Below, in pieces: positions 1-8,616 of a DNA stretch of 46,732 bases. The notes under the pieces are model-generated. The model searched no databases and was not told the DNA's origin. It saw only the letters and a list, made by a program, of their open reading frames with translations. The position numbers were made by a program, and so were the translations under genes. Position 1 is the first letter of the stretch, and each line of letters starts with the position of its first letter. Source of the DNA: Lacrimispora saccharolytica (GTDB lineage Bacteria > Bacillota > Clostridia > Lachnospirales > Lachnospiraceae). Location: contig JACJJN010000026.1 of NCBI GenBank assembly GCA_016899975.1, positions 1 through 46,732 on the forward strand. The letters run 5' to 3'.

Positions 1-45
1 AGGCTTTTTATTGATATCCTACACGCTCCTGCTTACTCCATTCAC

Positions 46-63
46 CCCAGCATAGCTGGGGGA
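46..63. terminator. Small GC-rich hairpin upstream of aroC
   Basis: CCCCAGC and GCTGGGG pair around a three-base ATA loop. Only a weak T-rich stretch follows, so this is a possible terminator of a gene lying left of the window. No gene is visible in the first 300 bases apart from the aroC promoter and leader. Confidence 0.35.
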
Positions 64-178
64 TTAGGCTTTTCATTTATATATGGTACCCTTTCTGCTT
101 GAAATACAAACCCATTATAATCGCTGCCTATGGGTTTGTCAAACAATTCCGTGGTCTTTTCCCTGCATATTTTTCATC

Positions 179-207
179 TTTACGCAGACTTTCGAATCCG
201 CTATAAT
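179..207 (+). promoter_or_regulatory. Predicted sigma-A promoter of aroC
   Basis: A perfect -10 box TATAAT at 202-207 lies 17 bases after a -35-like TTTACG at 179-184. The roughly 90-base leader ends in a GGAGG ribosome-binding site at 294-298, five bases before the aroC ATG. Seen by eye; no transcript data. Confidence 0.5.
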
Positions 208-303
208 AGGTTTTACAGACCGGATTTTTTCTGTTATTTTCTGGAACAGCAGCGTTAATTTTATAACAGGAACGGGACTGAATTTTAATCACTGGAGGTA
301 TCT

Positions 304-1398
304 ATGCCTGGTTCAACATTTGGAACACTTTTTCGTATCACCACCTGGGGAGAGTCCCACGGCAAAGGCATCGGCGTCGTGATCGACGGCTGCCCGGCAG
401 GACTTCCCCTGAAAGCACAGGATATTCAGGAATACCTGAACCGGAGAAAACCCGGACAAAGCCGCTATACCACACAGCGCAGCGAACCCGACCGGGTAGA
501 GATCCTCTCCGGTGTTTTTGAAGACCGGACGACCGGAACGCCCATTTCTCTGTTGGTTTATAACAAAGATCAACATTCAAAAGATTACAGCGAGATCGCA
601 TCCTGCTACCGTCCAGGTCACGCAGATTATACCTTTGACGCAAAATATGGTTTCCGGGATTACCGTGGCGGCGGACGTTCTTCCGGAAGGGAAACCATCG
701 GACGGGTCGCAGGAGGCGCTGTCGCCGCAAGGCTTCTGTCGGCTCTCGGTATTTCTTTCTGCACCTACACCCGTGCCATCGGTCCGGTACAGATCCAGAA
801 TTTTTCCAGGGAGGAAATTTTCAACAACAAGCTGTACATGCCTGACAGCGAAGCGGCGGAAAAAGCCTCTGAATATCTGGAAAGCTGCATGGCTGCGAAA
901 AATTCTGCCGGCGGGATCATCGAATGCGTCATCCACGGCACGCCCGCCGGTCTCGGAGAACCGGTATTTGACAAACTGGACGCTTCCCTTGCCAAAGCAG
1001 TGATGTCCATCGGCGCCGTCAAAGGCGTGGAGATCGGCGATGGATTTCAGGTTGCCGCTTCCACCGGCCTCACGGACAACGACGGCTTTCATATCCGCCC
1101 GGACGGAATAATCGAGAAGACCTCCAATCATGCCGGAGGAATCCTGGGCGGAATCAGCGACGGCAGTGACATCATCCTCCGTGCGGCGATCAAACCGACG
1201 CCGTCCATTGCCTCGGAACAGCAAACCGTCAGCCGTGCCGGAGAAGAAATCACCCTCTCCATCAAAGGACGCCACGATCCGGTCATCGTGCCAAGAGCGG
1301 TTGTTGTGGTCGAGGCGATGGCTGCCCTGACACTGGCAGACGCTCTGCTGATGGGCAGCGTTTCAAAGCTGGAAAACTTATACAAAATCTGGAAATAG
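304..1398 (+). CDS. aroC: Chorismate synthase
   Basis: Converts 5-enolpyruvylshikimate-3-phosphate to chorismate, the last step of the shikimate pathway, in the cytoplasm using reduced FMN. The 364-residue product has the usual family length. It carries the N-terminal signature GESHGKGIGVVIDGCPAG (about residues 17-34), the central block RPGHADYTFDAKYGF followed by the glycine/arginine-rich DYRGGGRSSGRET stretch (about 103-130), and the C-terminal signature RHDPVIVPRA. The start at 304 is fixed by GGAGG five bases upstream. It stands alone on the plus strand with its own promoter and a strong terminator; no other shikimate gene is in the window. Confidence 0.97.
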   Translation: MPGSTFGTLFRITTWGESHGKGIGVVIDGCPAGLPLKAQDIQEYLNRRKPGQSRYTTQRSEPDRVEILSGVFEDRTTGTPISLLVYNKDQHSKDYSEIASCYRPGHADYTFDAKYGFRDYRGGGRSSGRETIGRVAGGAVAARLLSALGISFCTYTRAIGPVQIQNFSREEIFNNKLYMPDSEAAEKASEYLESCMAAKNSAGGIIECVIHGTPAGLGEPVFDKLDASLAKAVMSIGAVKGVEIGDGFQVAASTGLTDNDGFHIRPDGIIEKTSNHAGGILGGISDGSDIILRAAIKPTPSIASEQQTVSRAGEEITLSIKGRHDPVIVPRAVVVVEAMAALTLADALLMGSVSKLENLYKIWK

Positions 1399-1413
1399 AA
1401 CACAATGGGAAAA

Positions 1414-1457
1414 CCGGAAGAAATTCCTCAATTTTTGAATTTCTTCCGGCTTTTTAT
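1414..1457. terminator. Bidirectional terminator between aroC and the lactonase gene
   Basis: A perfect 13-bp stem (CCGGAAGAAATTC with GAATTTCTTCCGG) has a ten-base loop and is followed by CTTTTTAT on the plus strand. It lies between convergent genes: aroC on plus, lactonase-family gene on minus whose stop begins at 1459. Confidence 0.85.
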
Positions 1458-2512
1458 CAGACACCCTGTTTGGTAATGAGGATGCAGTTCGGGGTTTCCA
1501 CCTTCATCGGACGGCCTTTCTGTACCAGCACGTTTTTCTCATAATCGATGGCAAATGTCGTCACGGTATTGGACTCATGGTTTGCCACTGCGATATGCTT
1601 TCCATCCGGGAACATCGCAATATCTTTCGGATATTCTCCGCTGATCGGCAGCGCAAATTTCTTGTCCAGGCATCCGGTCTCTTCATCGATCTTGAACATC
1701 GCCACGGTATTGTCTCCTGCCGTGGATGTGAACAGATATTTGTGATCCGGTGACAGGCAGATTCCTGCTGCGGCATCGTGGGCACGGTCTACGTTGTCAG
1801 AGGTTGTACTCACGGTCTGAATCTTTTCGAATACAGGTCCTTTGTCACCGTTGGTATAAGTATATACCTCCACCTCGTTGTGAAGCTCACAAATCAGATA
1901 AGCGAATCTTCCGTCCGCGCTGAATAACAGTTCTCTCGGACCGGACTCCCGCTCACAGCGAAGGATGTCCACCAGTTCGATCCGGTCTCTCTGCTGGTTG
2001 ATCCGGTAAAGTTTTACCTGGTCGATACCATTGTCCACCGCGCACAGATATTTATTGTCCGGCGTCGGTACAACACAGCTGACATGAGGACGGAAATTGC
2101 GCTCTGCCACGCTTCCCAGGCCTTTATGGAATACACCGTCCATCACGCTTCCCAGCCTTCCGTCCCGATGGGTGTGTACAACCGTCACTTTTCCGTCATG
2201 GTAACCTGCAACAAAAAGATATCTGCCGGTCTGGTCTACAGAGAGGTAACATCCTCTCATTCCGTCGATATCCACTTTATTGATCGGCGTCAGATCTCCA
2301 TCCGGCTCTACAGCAAAGACTGCAACACCTTCATCGGCGATGGAATACAGATATTTTCCGTTCAGAGAACGGCAGATATGTGAAGAATTATTGACCGGTA
2401 CCACTTTTCGTTCTGTCAAAGTTCCTTCCTCTACATCTACATCATACAGATGAATGCCTATACTGCTTCCGTGTGTATAGGTTCCCACATACGCTACATA
2501 TTTCTCACTCAT
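1457..2512 (-). CDS. Lactonase family protein (YbhE/6-phosphogluconolactonase-like beta-propeller)
   Basis: A 351-residue protein of the seven-bladed propeller lactonase family, whose founding members hydrolyse 6-phosphogluconolactone. Visible repeats are of the propeller type: VAYVGTYTHGSSIGIHLYDVD at the N-terminus, RPHVSCVVPTPDNKYLCAVDNG in the middle and CLSPDHKYLFTSTAGDNTVAMF then EYPKDIAMFPDGKHIAVANH near the end. The start at 2512 (MSEKYVAY) is preferred over 2524 because an AGG-type ribosome-binding site lies at a better distance. Substrate cannot be read from sequence, since many family members are not true Pgl enzymes. It follows the sigma-factor gene by 64 bases without an obvious terminator, so co-transcription is possible. 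Confidence 0.85.
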   Translation of the reverse strand: MSEKYVAYVGTYTHGSSIGIHLYDVDVEEGTLTERKVVPVNNSSHICRSLNGKYLYSIADEGVAVFAVEPDGDLTPINKVDIDGMRGCYLSVDQTGRYLFVAGYHDGKVTVVHTHRDGRLGSVMDGVFHKGLGSVAERNFRPHVSCVVPTPDNKYLCAVDNGIDQVKLYRINQQRDRIELVDILRCERESGPRELLFSADGRFAYLICELHNEVEVYTYTNGDKGPVFEKIQTVSTTSDNVDRAHDAAAGICLSPDHKYLFTSTAGDNTVAMFKIDEETGCLDKKFALPISGEYPKDIAMFPDGKHIAVANHESNTVTTFAIDYEKNVLVQKGRPMKVETPNCILITKQGV

Positions 2513-2576
2513 GGCAAATTCCATCCTTTCTGCTTTCCAAGTACTCTATGGGTATTCTAACACACTTTTCAGCTTT

Positions 2577-3092
2577 TTACCAGAAAGAAGTCAGCTTGTT
2601 TCCGACCATACTTTTCAGTTTTTTCACAGCTCTGCTGTAAATGCATTCCAGGGACTGGATGCTTTTGTTCATTCCGAAACTGATATCCCGGTAGCTCTTC
2701 CCCTCTCTTCGTTTGTTGATCACTTCCCGTTCCACCGGGCGCAGCGCCATGATACACTCTTCAAGAATTTCCCGCTCAAAATCGTCTTCTTCCTCGTCCG
2801 CATAGAATCCCTCCATCTCTTCCATGGGATACAGGATCTCACTGCAATAATTTTTTCTCCGTTTATGATTCCGCACCTTATAGTAAGCTGTCTTCCACAG
2901 CCATTTCCTGATCTGTGCATCCTTCAGATCCCGGATATCATGAAATTTTTCCCAGAAAACCACCCATACATCTTCCATCAGGTCAATTGCCGTTTCCCGC
3001 TCCACCCCAAGGTCACGAACCAGATATAAAAATAAGTCATCACTGTATTGGCAGAAATATTTTGTAAACCGTTCCTCATTCGTTTCTTTCAT
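2577..3092 (-). CDS. RNA polymerase sigma factor, ECF (sigma-70 family)
   Basis: A 171-residue two-domain sigma factor. The N-terminal half (FTKYFCQYSDDLFLYLVRDL, then DLMEDVWVVFWEKFHDI and RKWLWKTAYYKVRNHKRR) matches sigma region 2. The C-terminal half (LRPVEREVINKRREGKSYRDIS, then SLECIYSRAVKKLKSM) matches region 4, the helix-turn-helix that reads the -35 box. An acidic linker (YADEEEDDFE) separates them. No anti-sigma gene is adjacent: downstream is the lactonase-family gene, upstream is the purL terminator. What it responds to is unknown. Start at 3092 lies behind a GGAG-like sequence. Confidence 0.88.
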   Translation of the reverse strand: MKETNEERFTKYFCQYSDDLFLYLVRDLGVERETAIDLMEDVWVVFWEKFHDIRDLKDAQIRKWLWKTAYYKVRNHKRRKNYCSEILYPMEEMEGFYADEEEDDFEREILEECIMALRPVEREVINKRREGKSYRDISFGMNKSIQSLECIYSRAVKKLKSMVGNKLTSFW

Positions 3093-3234
3093 ATAAAAAT
3101 CTCCTAACTTCGTTGGTTTTCGAACATTTCTGATTCCCTTCTACATATATAATGTAAGGAAATATCGAAACCTTGCACTTTTTTAGGAAATTTTTTACAT
3201 TTTTTTAAATATTTATCTGAAAAACCGGTTCATC

Positions 3235-3285
3235 AAAAAAGGACTTCCGGAAGATTTTCACTCTTTCGGAAGTCCTTTTTTATTC
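3235..3285 (-). terminator. Terminator of purL
   Basis: GGACTTCCGGAAGA pairs with TCTTTCGGAAGTCC, with poly-A on the left and TTTTTT on the right, so it can work in either direction. On the minus strand it closes the purL transcript. No plus-strand gene ends here. Confidence 0.85.
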
Positions 3286-3298
3286 CTGCAGGCAACGA

Positions 3299-3363
3299 GC
3301 CAAGCGGACATGCTTGCATGTCCATTTGGCGGTGCTGTGTGTCGGTGGCACACGGCTAGCGCC
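3299..3363. repeat. REP-like double palindrome after purL
   Basis: Two adjacent inverted repeats sit between the purL stop and its terminator. The first (3299-3330) has arms GGACATGC and GCATGTCC two bases apart, extended by GCCAA and TTGGC outside. The second (about 3328-3363) pairs a GGCGGTGCTGTGTG-like arm with CACACGGCTAGCGCC. Layout and position in a 3' untranslated region resemble bacterial REP/BIME elements. No second copy was found in this window. Confidence 0.55.
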
Positions 3364-3375
3364 GACCGAACTTTC

Positions 3376-6300
3376 TTATTTGAAGTATGCCACACCGGAT
3401 TCAAACAGCTTCAAATCCTGCTCTCCGTAAATGTTGACTGCCACGCCATTGTCACGCCGCTCGGAATGCGCCATCTTTCCAAGCACACGTCCATCCGGAC
3501 TGGTGATTCCCTCGATTCCACAGTAGGAACCATTGATGTTCCAGTACTCGTCGTTGGTGAAGTTTCCGTCCAGGTCACAGTAGCGGGTCGCGATCTGTCC
3601 GTTTGCCATGAGTTTCTCAATCCATTCCCTGCTTGCAACAAATCGGCCTTCGCCGTGGGATGCCGGGTTGGTATATACACCGCCAAGCTGTGCGTTTGCA
3701 AGCCATGGGGATTTGTTGGTCACAACTTTGGTATAAACCATCTTGGAAATATGGCGTCCGATGGTATTAAAAGTCAGTGTCGGAGAATCCGCCTGCTGTC
3801 CAACAATCTCTCCATATGGAACCAGTCCAAGTTTAATCAGCGCCTGGAATCCGTTGCAGATACCAAGTGCCAGTCCGTCTCTTTCATTCAGAAGCTTCAT
3901 AACCGCCTCTTTGATCTTCGCATTCTGGAATGCGGTTGCAAAGAATTTCGCGGAGCCGTCCGGCTCATCACCTGCGGAAAATCCACCCGGGAACATGATG
4001 ATCTGTGCTTCACCAATAGCTTTTTCAAAGATTTCCACAGAATCGCGGATATCCTCTGCCGTCAGGTTCTTGAAGACTCTGGTGATCACCTTCGCGCCAG
4101 CACGTTCAAACGCTCTTGCACTGTCATACTCACAGTTGGTTCCCGGAAATACCGGAATAAACACGGTCGGCTGTGCCAGCTTATGAGAGCAGATATGCAC
4201 GCTGTCCGTCCGATACAGTCCGTTGACAATGGAAGCCTGCGGATCCGCCGGTGCAACATTCAGTTCCTCTGCCTGAGCAATTTCCGCTCCGGACACGGTA
4301 CGGAACACTTTTTCCAGCGGTGCTTTCCATGCGTTCTCCGCTTCCTCAACGGAAAGCTTCATATCTCCGTAGGAGAAAGCGCCATCGTCGGTCACTTCAC
4401 CGATCACCGTGTAGGTGCATGCCAGTTCGCCGACTTTTCCGTCTGCCACCTCGCAGATCAGGTCGCCGAACAGCGGGCTGAACAGATCTCTCGGATCTAC
4501 GTTATGCTCTACCTTTGCGCCCATTCTGTTTCCGAATGCCATCTTGGACAGCGCAGCCGCGATACCCTGACGATCTACGGCGTAGGCAGATACGATTCTG
4601 CCTGCCTGCATATCCTGATGTACTCTTTCATACAGATCCATAACTTCCTCATAGTTCGGCAGATCGTAGCTGTCCGTCGGAATATGGATCCATACCAGAC
4701 GGTTTCCTGCCTTCTTCAGTTCCGGAGTCACGACATCTTTCAGCTTCGCCACATCCACCGCGAAAGATACCAGAGTCGGCGGAACGTCGATATCGTTGAA
4801 GGTTCCGGACATACTGTCCTTTCCTCCGATAGACGGAAGCTGGAATCCCATCTGTGCGTCATAAGCGCCGAGCAGTGCCGCGAACGGCTGGCTCCAGCGT
4901 GCCGGATCCTCGGTCATTCTGCGGAAATATTCCTGGAAGGTAAAGCGGATCTTTTTGAAATCACCGCCTGCAGCAACGATCCTTGCGATGGATTCTGTCA
5001 CCGCATAGATCGCTCCATGGTAAGGGCTCCAGCTTGAAACGTACGGATCAAAGCCGTAGCTCATCATCGTAACGGTTTCGGTCTTTCCATCCGGAACCGG
5101 AACCTTCGCCACCATCGCCTGGGTCTCTGTCATCTGATATTTTCCGCCGTACGGCATCAGTGTGCTGCCTGCGCCGATGGAGGAATCGAACATTTCCACC
5201 AGGCCTTTCTGGGAGCATGTATTCAGATCGGACAGCGTTTCCAGCCATTTTGCCTTCACATCGGCAATGTCTCCGGAGCGTTTCAGCACCGTATCTGCCT
5301 TTGCAGGAATTTCCACATACACATCATTTTCCTGATGCGCGCCGTTGGTATCCAGGAATGCACGGGAAATATTGACGATTTCTTTGCCTCTCCAGCTCAT
5401 CACCAGACGCGGCTCTTCCGTTACCACCGCAACCTCTGTTGCTTCCAGGTTTTCTTCCCTTGCATATTTCATAAATGCTTCACGGTCTTTCGGATCGATC
5501 ACCACTGCCATTCGCTCCTGGGATTCGGAAATGGCGATTTCCGTTCCGTCCAGGCCCGCATATTTTTTCGGCACCTTGTCCAGGTTGATCTGCAGTCCGG
5601 CTGCCAGTTCTCCGATGGCAACAGATACACCGCCCGCACCGAAGTCGTTACATTTTTTGATCAGAAGGCTGACCTCTCTTCTGCGGAAAAGTCTCTGCAG
5701 TTTACGCTCGGTCGGCGCATTTCCTTTCTGTACCTCTGCGCCGCAGGTCTCGATGGACTCTGTGGTGTGTACCTTGGAGGAACCGGTAGCTCCGCCGCAG
5801 CCGTCACGACCGGTACGTCCGCCCAGCAGGATGATGATATCGCCCGGATCGGAATTTTCACGGACAACAGCGTTTCTTGGCGCCGCTCCGAGAACTGCTC
5901 CGATCTCCATACGTTTTGCCACATAGTTTGGATGATAAATTTCTTTTACATATCCCGTCGCCAGACCGATCTGGTTTCCGTAGGAACTGTATCCGTGAGC
6001 CGCCTCGCGTACCAGTTTCTTCTGCGGAAGTTTTCCTTCCAGAGTTTCGCTCTGCGGACGGGTCGGGTCTGCCGCGCCGGTCACACGCATTGCCTGGTAC
6101 ACATAAGTACGTCCTGACAGCGGATCGCGGATCGCGCCTCCAAGACAGGTCGCAGCGCCTCCGAACGGCTCAATCTCCGTCGGATGGTTGTGCGTCTCGT
6201 TCTTGAAGTTGATCAGCCATTCTTCCTCCACACCGTCTACATCCACCGGTACAACGATGGAACAAGCATTGATCTCATCGGACTCTTCCTGATCCTGCAG

Positions 6301-7173
6301 CTTGCCCTCCGCTTTCAGTTTGCGCATCGCCATCAGCGCCAGATCCATCAGGCAGACAAATTTATCCTCACGTCCATGGAAGATCTCTTCCCGGTCGCTC
6401 AGGTATTTTTCATAACTCTTAACCATCGGCTCTTTGTAATCTCCCTCGCCGAAGGTGACATTTTTCAGTTCTGTGGAGAAGGTCGTATGACGGCAGTGAT
6501 CGGACCAGTAAGTATCCAGTACGCGGATCTCCGTCATGGAAGGATCTCTTTTCTCCTCATTCTTAAAATAATTCTGAATATGAAGGAAATCCTTGAAAGT
6601 CATCGCCAGACCAAGGGAATCATACAGCTCTTTCAGTTCCGGCTGTCCCATCTCTGTGAAGCCATCGAAAATCTTTACGTCCGCCGGCTCCTCAAAATTT
6701 GTCACCAGGGTTTCCGGTTTTTCCAGACCGATCTCGCGGGAATCCACCGGATTGATGCAGTGGTTCTTCACTGCCTCCAGCTGATCGTCTGTAATATCCC
6801 CTTCGATCACATAGGTAGTTGCGGAACGGATGATCGGGTTCTCGTCCTCTTTCAGGAACTGCAGACACTGAACGGCAGAGTCTGCTCTCTGATCAAACTG
6901 TCCCGGAAGAAATTCTACCGAAAAGATTTTATCCTGCGGATGATGCGGGAACTCCTCCAGATAGAAGTCATCTACCGGCGGCTCTGCAAATACCACATGG
7001 CAGGCTTTCTCAAACGTCTCGTCACTGACATTTTCCACATCGTAACGGATCAGGATTCTCACGTTTGTGACAGAAGAAAGATTCAAATAATGTCTGATCT
7101 CATGTTTCAGCTCTTTCGCCTGCACTGCAAAATCAGGTTTTTTCTCTACATATACGCGTTTTACTGTACTCAT
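3376..7173 (-). CDS. purL: Phosphoribosylformylglycinamidine synthase, single-chain
   Basis: Fourth step of de novo purine synthesis: FGAR + glutamine + ATP to FGAM. At 1265 residues it is the large single-polypeptide form seen in Clostridia. The N-terminal part is the PurS-like/linker region; two ATP-grasp-like AIR-synthase halves follow, with NHPTEIEPFGGAATCLGGAIRD (about 330) and DFGAGGVSVAIGELAAG (about 510). The C-terminal glutaminase shows VFPGTNCEYDSARAF, the MFPGGFSAGDEPDGSAKF block, the nucleophile cysteine in GICNGFQAL, and SHGEGRFVA with the His/Glu pair. GGAGG lies 7 bases before the start. It stands alone; other pur genes are not in the window. Confidence 0.97.
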   Translation of the reverse strand: MSTVKRVYVEKKPDFAVQAKELKHEIRHYLNLSSVTNVRILIRYDVENVSDETFEKACHVVFAEPPVDDFYLEEFPHHPQDKIFSVEFLPGQFDQRADSAVQCLQFLKEDENPIIRSATTYVIEGDITDDQLEAVKNHCINPVDSREIGLEKPETLVTNFEEPADVKIFDGFTEMGQPELKELYDSLGLAMTFKDFLHIQNYFKNEEKRDPSMTEIRVLDTYWSDHCRHTTFSTELKNVTFGEGDYKEPMVKSYEKYLSDREEIFHGREDKFVCLMDLALMAMRKLKAEGKLQDQEESDEINACSIVVPVDVDGVEEEWLINFKNETHNHPTEIEPFGGAATCLGGAIRDPLSGRTYVYQAMRVTGAADPTRPQSETLEGKLPQKKLVREAAHGYSSYGNQIGLATGYVKEIYHPNYVAKRMEIGAVLGAAPRNAVVRENSDPGDIIILLGGRTGRDGCGGATGSSKVHTTESIETCGAEVQKGNAPTERKLQRLFRRREVSLLIKKCNDFGAGGVSVAIGELAAGLQINLDKVPKKYAGLDGTEIAISESQERMAVVIDPKDREAFMKYAREENLEATEVAVVTEEPRLVMSWRGKEIVNISRAFLDTNGAHQENDVYVEIPAKADTVLKRSGDIADVKAKWLETLSDLNTCSQKGLVEMFDSSIGAGSTLMPYGGKYQMTETQAMVAKVPVPDGKTETVTMMSYGFDPYVSSWSPYHGAIYAVTESIARIVAAGGDFKKIRFTFQEYFRRMTEDPARWSQPFAALLGAYDAQMGFQLPSIGGKDSMSGTFNDIDVPPTLVSFAVDVAKLKDVVTPELKKAGNRLVWIHIPTDSYDLPNYEEVMDLYERVHQDMQAGRIVSAYAVDRQGIAAALSKMAFGNRMGAKVEHNVDPRDLFSPLFGDLICEVADGKVGELACTYTVIGEVTDDGAFSYGDMKLSVEEAENAWKAPLEKVFRTVSGAEIAQAEELNVAPADPQASIVNGLYRTDSVHICSHKLAQPTVFIPVFPGTNCEYDSARAFERAGAKVITRVFKNLTAEDIRDSVEIFEKAIGEAQIIMFPGGFSAGDEPDGSAKFFATAFQNAKIKEAVMKLLNERDGLALGICNGFQALIKLGLVPYGEIVGQQADSPTLTFNTIGRHISKMVYTKVVTNKSPWLANAQLGGVYTNPASHGEGRFVASREWIEKLMANGQIATRYCDLDGNFTNDEYWNINGSYCGIEGITSPDGRVLGKMAHSERRDNGVAVNIYGEQDLKLFESGVAYFK

Positions 7174-7242
7174 TAGGTTCCTCCATTTTTCTTCTCATGG
7201 CTTCCGAACATGCCGCAGCGGCTGCGCCGGGTATCTTTCGGA

Positions 7243-7317
7243 TGCAGACAGTCTGCGCCTGTCTGCAGTCTTACGCTGTATTCAGTGTATCATATTCTTT
7301 CTTATAAGTAAAATTAA
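7243..7317 (-). promoter_or_regulatory. Tentative purL promoter with structured leader
   Basis: On the minus strand TTAATT (7312-7317) is spaced 17 bases from TATGAT (7289-7294). The roughly 110-base leader contains a stem of TGCAGACA/TGTCTGCA at 7243-7267 and further GC-rich pairing around 7210-7235. I could not match it to the purine riboswitch core, so any leader control is a guess. Confidence 0.3.
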
Positions 7318-7371
7318 TATACCTAATTTCAATTATAAGCTCATCTTATCTAGGATGTTTTTGCAGAAAAT

Positions 7372-7420
7372 GAGGGCATCTGAACCTTTTCAGAATTCAG
7401 ACACCCTCGCTCTTTTTTTT
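7372..7420. terminator. Terminator downstream of hpf
   Basis: GAGGGCATCTGAA pairs with TTCAGACACCCTC with two mismatches around an 11-base loop. The T-run (TCTTTTTTTT) is on the plus-strand side; on the minus strand the tail is only ATTTTC. It probably ends the hpf transcript before the purL promoter, but the asymmetry is odd. Confidence 0.6.
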
Positions 7421-7457
7421 ATTTTCTGCTATTCATTTCCTGTTGCCGGAAGAAATC

Positions 7458-7985
7458 TTAAAACTCCGGTTCGATCAGTCCATAGGTATTTCCTTTTCTC
7501 TTGTAAACAACATTTACTTCATCTGTTTCAGCATTGCGGAAAACATAGAAATTATGTCCCAGCAGTTCCATCTGTACACATGCGTCTTCCGGGAACATCG
7601 GTTTCATGCCGAATTTCTTGCTGCGGATGATGCGGATCTCCTCGTCTTCCATATAGTCATTCTCGATATATGCTTTCTGGAAATTGCCGCCTTCCTGTTT
7701 TTTGTCTACGATCTTTGTTTTGTATTTGCGCAGCTGGCGCTCGATCACTTCTTCCACCAGATCGATAGATACGTACATATCGTTGCTCACCTGCTCGGAG
7801 CGGATGATGTTGCCCTTTACAGGTATCGTTACTTCTATCTTTTGTCTTTCTTTCTCTACACTTAATGTGACAATCACTTCGGTATCGGGTGTGAAATATC
7901 TCTCCAGCTTACCGAGCTTGTCCTGGACCGCTGCTCTTAAACCCTCCGTTACGTCGATATTTTTTCCGCTAATTGTAATCTTCAT
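7458..7985 (-). CDS. hpf: Ribosome hibernation promoting factor, long form
   Basis: Binds the 30S subunit and dimerises 70S ribosomes into inactive 100S particles in stationary phase or stress. The 175-residue length identifies the long form: an N-terminal HPF/YfiA domain (MKITISGKNIDVTEGLRAAV, then KLERYF, VTLSVEK and a basic helix IERQLRKYKTKI, about 1-95), a variable linker rich in charged residues, and a C-terminal dimerisation domain (KPMFPEDACVQMELLGHNFYVFRNAETDEVNVVYKR, about 120-165). An AAGGGG-type ribosome-binding site precedes the ATG. It has its own promoter at 8050-8078. Confidence 0.96.
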   Translation of the reverse strand: MKITISGKNIDVTEGLRAAVQDKLGKLERYFTPDTEVIVTLSVEKERQKIEVTIPVKGNIIRSEQVSNDMYVSIDLVEEVIERQLRKYKTKIVDKKQEGGNFQKAYIENDYMEDEEIRIIRSKKFGMKPMFPEDACVQMELLGHNFYVFRNAETDEVNVVYKRKGNTYGLIEPEF

Positions 7986-8049
7986 GATGTCCCAACCCCT
8001 TTGCTAAGAATTTTACCGGTGTTTTACATTACCACCTGTAAGTAAGTAT

Positions 8050-8078
8050 ATTATAGCAATCGCGTGGGAAAAACGCAA
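8050..8078 (-). promoter_or_regulatory. Predicted sigma-A promoter of hpf
   Basis: On the minus strand TTGCGT (8073-8078) and a perfect TATAAT (8050-8055) are 17 bases apart. The start codon of hpf lies about 65 bases downstream. Confidence 0.65.
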
Positions 8079-8140
8079 TAGATTTTAGAATATTCACCAA
8101 CTTTTTATAATTTTACTGTCAATTTTTGTAAGGGAGGTGA

Positions 8141-8238
8141 GGGCGGACGGAAGAGGGCAGACGGAAGAGGGCGGACGGAAGAGGGCGGACGGAAGAGGGC
8201 GGACGGAAGAGGGCGGACGGAAGAGGGCGGACGGAAGA
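8141..8238. repeat. 14-bp tandem repeat, seven copies
   Basis: GGGCGGACGGAAGA is repeated head to tail seven times over 98 bases. Only the second copy differs (G to A at the fifth base). The unit is not a multiple of three and no real gene spans it; both strands have long open frames only because the repeat contains no stop. It lies about 60 bases upstream of the hpf promoter. Near-perfect copies suggest recent expansion or an unstable repeat. Confidence 0.95.
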
Positions 8239-8346
8239 GGGCGGGATGCAGGATTCGTGCTCACTCCGACATCCGGACAGACAGGGCAGTTTGTAGTCGC
8301 AAGCACTGAATTCCTGCATCCCGCCCCCGCGCCGCCGCCCTCTTCC
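8239..8346. repeat. Large inverted repeat abutting the tandem array
   Basis: A perfect 15-bp arm GGGCGGGATGCAGGA (8239-8253) pairs with TCCTGCATCCCGCCC (8312-8326), continued inward by TTCGTGCT with AGCACTGAA. Further out, GCCCTCTTCC (8337-8346) is complementary to the tandem-repeat unit, so the array looks like an expansion of the left outer arm of this palindrome. The 40-base loop holds no recognisable gene. From 8347 to about 8590 nothing else is seen except AT-rich sequence and a weak possible hisA promoter. Confidence 0.8.
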
Positions 8347-8616
8347 TGGTCTTCTCATTCTCCGGTGGGGTGTGGTGAGCATTTGGAATTTGCCGAAGTT
8401 TTCATCGAATGCATTTAGATGAGTAAACGGCTTTGGGGAATATATTAGAAGAATGAGATAGGGGATTTAAGATTCATTTAAAATAGATTTATGATAGATG
8501 CTGAAAAGATTTTGGATTGCTTTTGTATGTTTTCTTAATCATTTTGTAGGGTGACTTTAGTTGGATGATGTGGTAAAATTTTTGAATAAGTAATAAGTTT
8601 GGAGGGATGGAAAGGG

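Noticed and set aside
3310-5037. 575-codon open frame on the plus strand
   Set aside because: It is antisense to purL, whose motifs cover the whole interval; the frame is open because of purL codon bias.
7174-7290. Purine riboswitch in the purL leader
   Set aside because: Some hairpins are present but I could not find the conserved junction residues of the purine aptamer.
8141-8238. CRISPR array
   Set aside because: The units are contiguous 14-mers with no spacers and no cas genes.
8094-8418. Open frames on both strands across the 14-bp repeat with proline/serine/arginine-rich peptides
   Set aside because: The repeat lacks stop codons in these frames; there is no ribosome-binding site and no family resemblance, and the unit length would shift the peptide repeat every copy.
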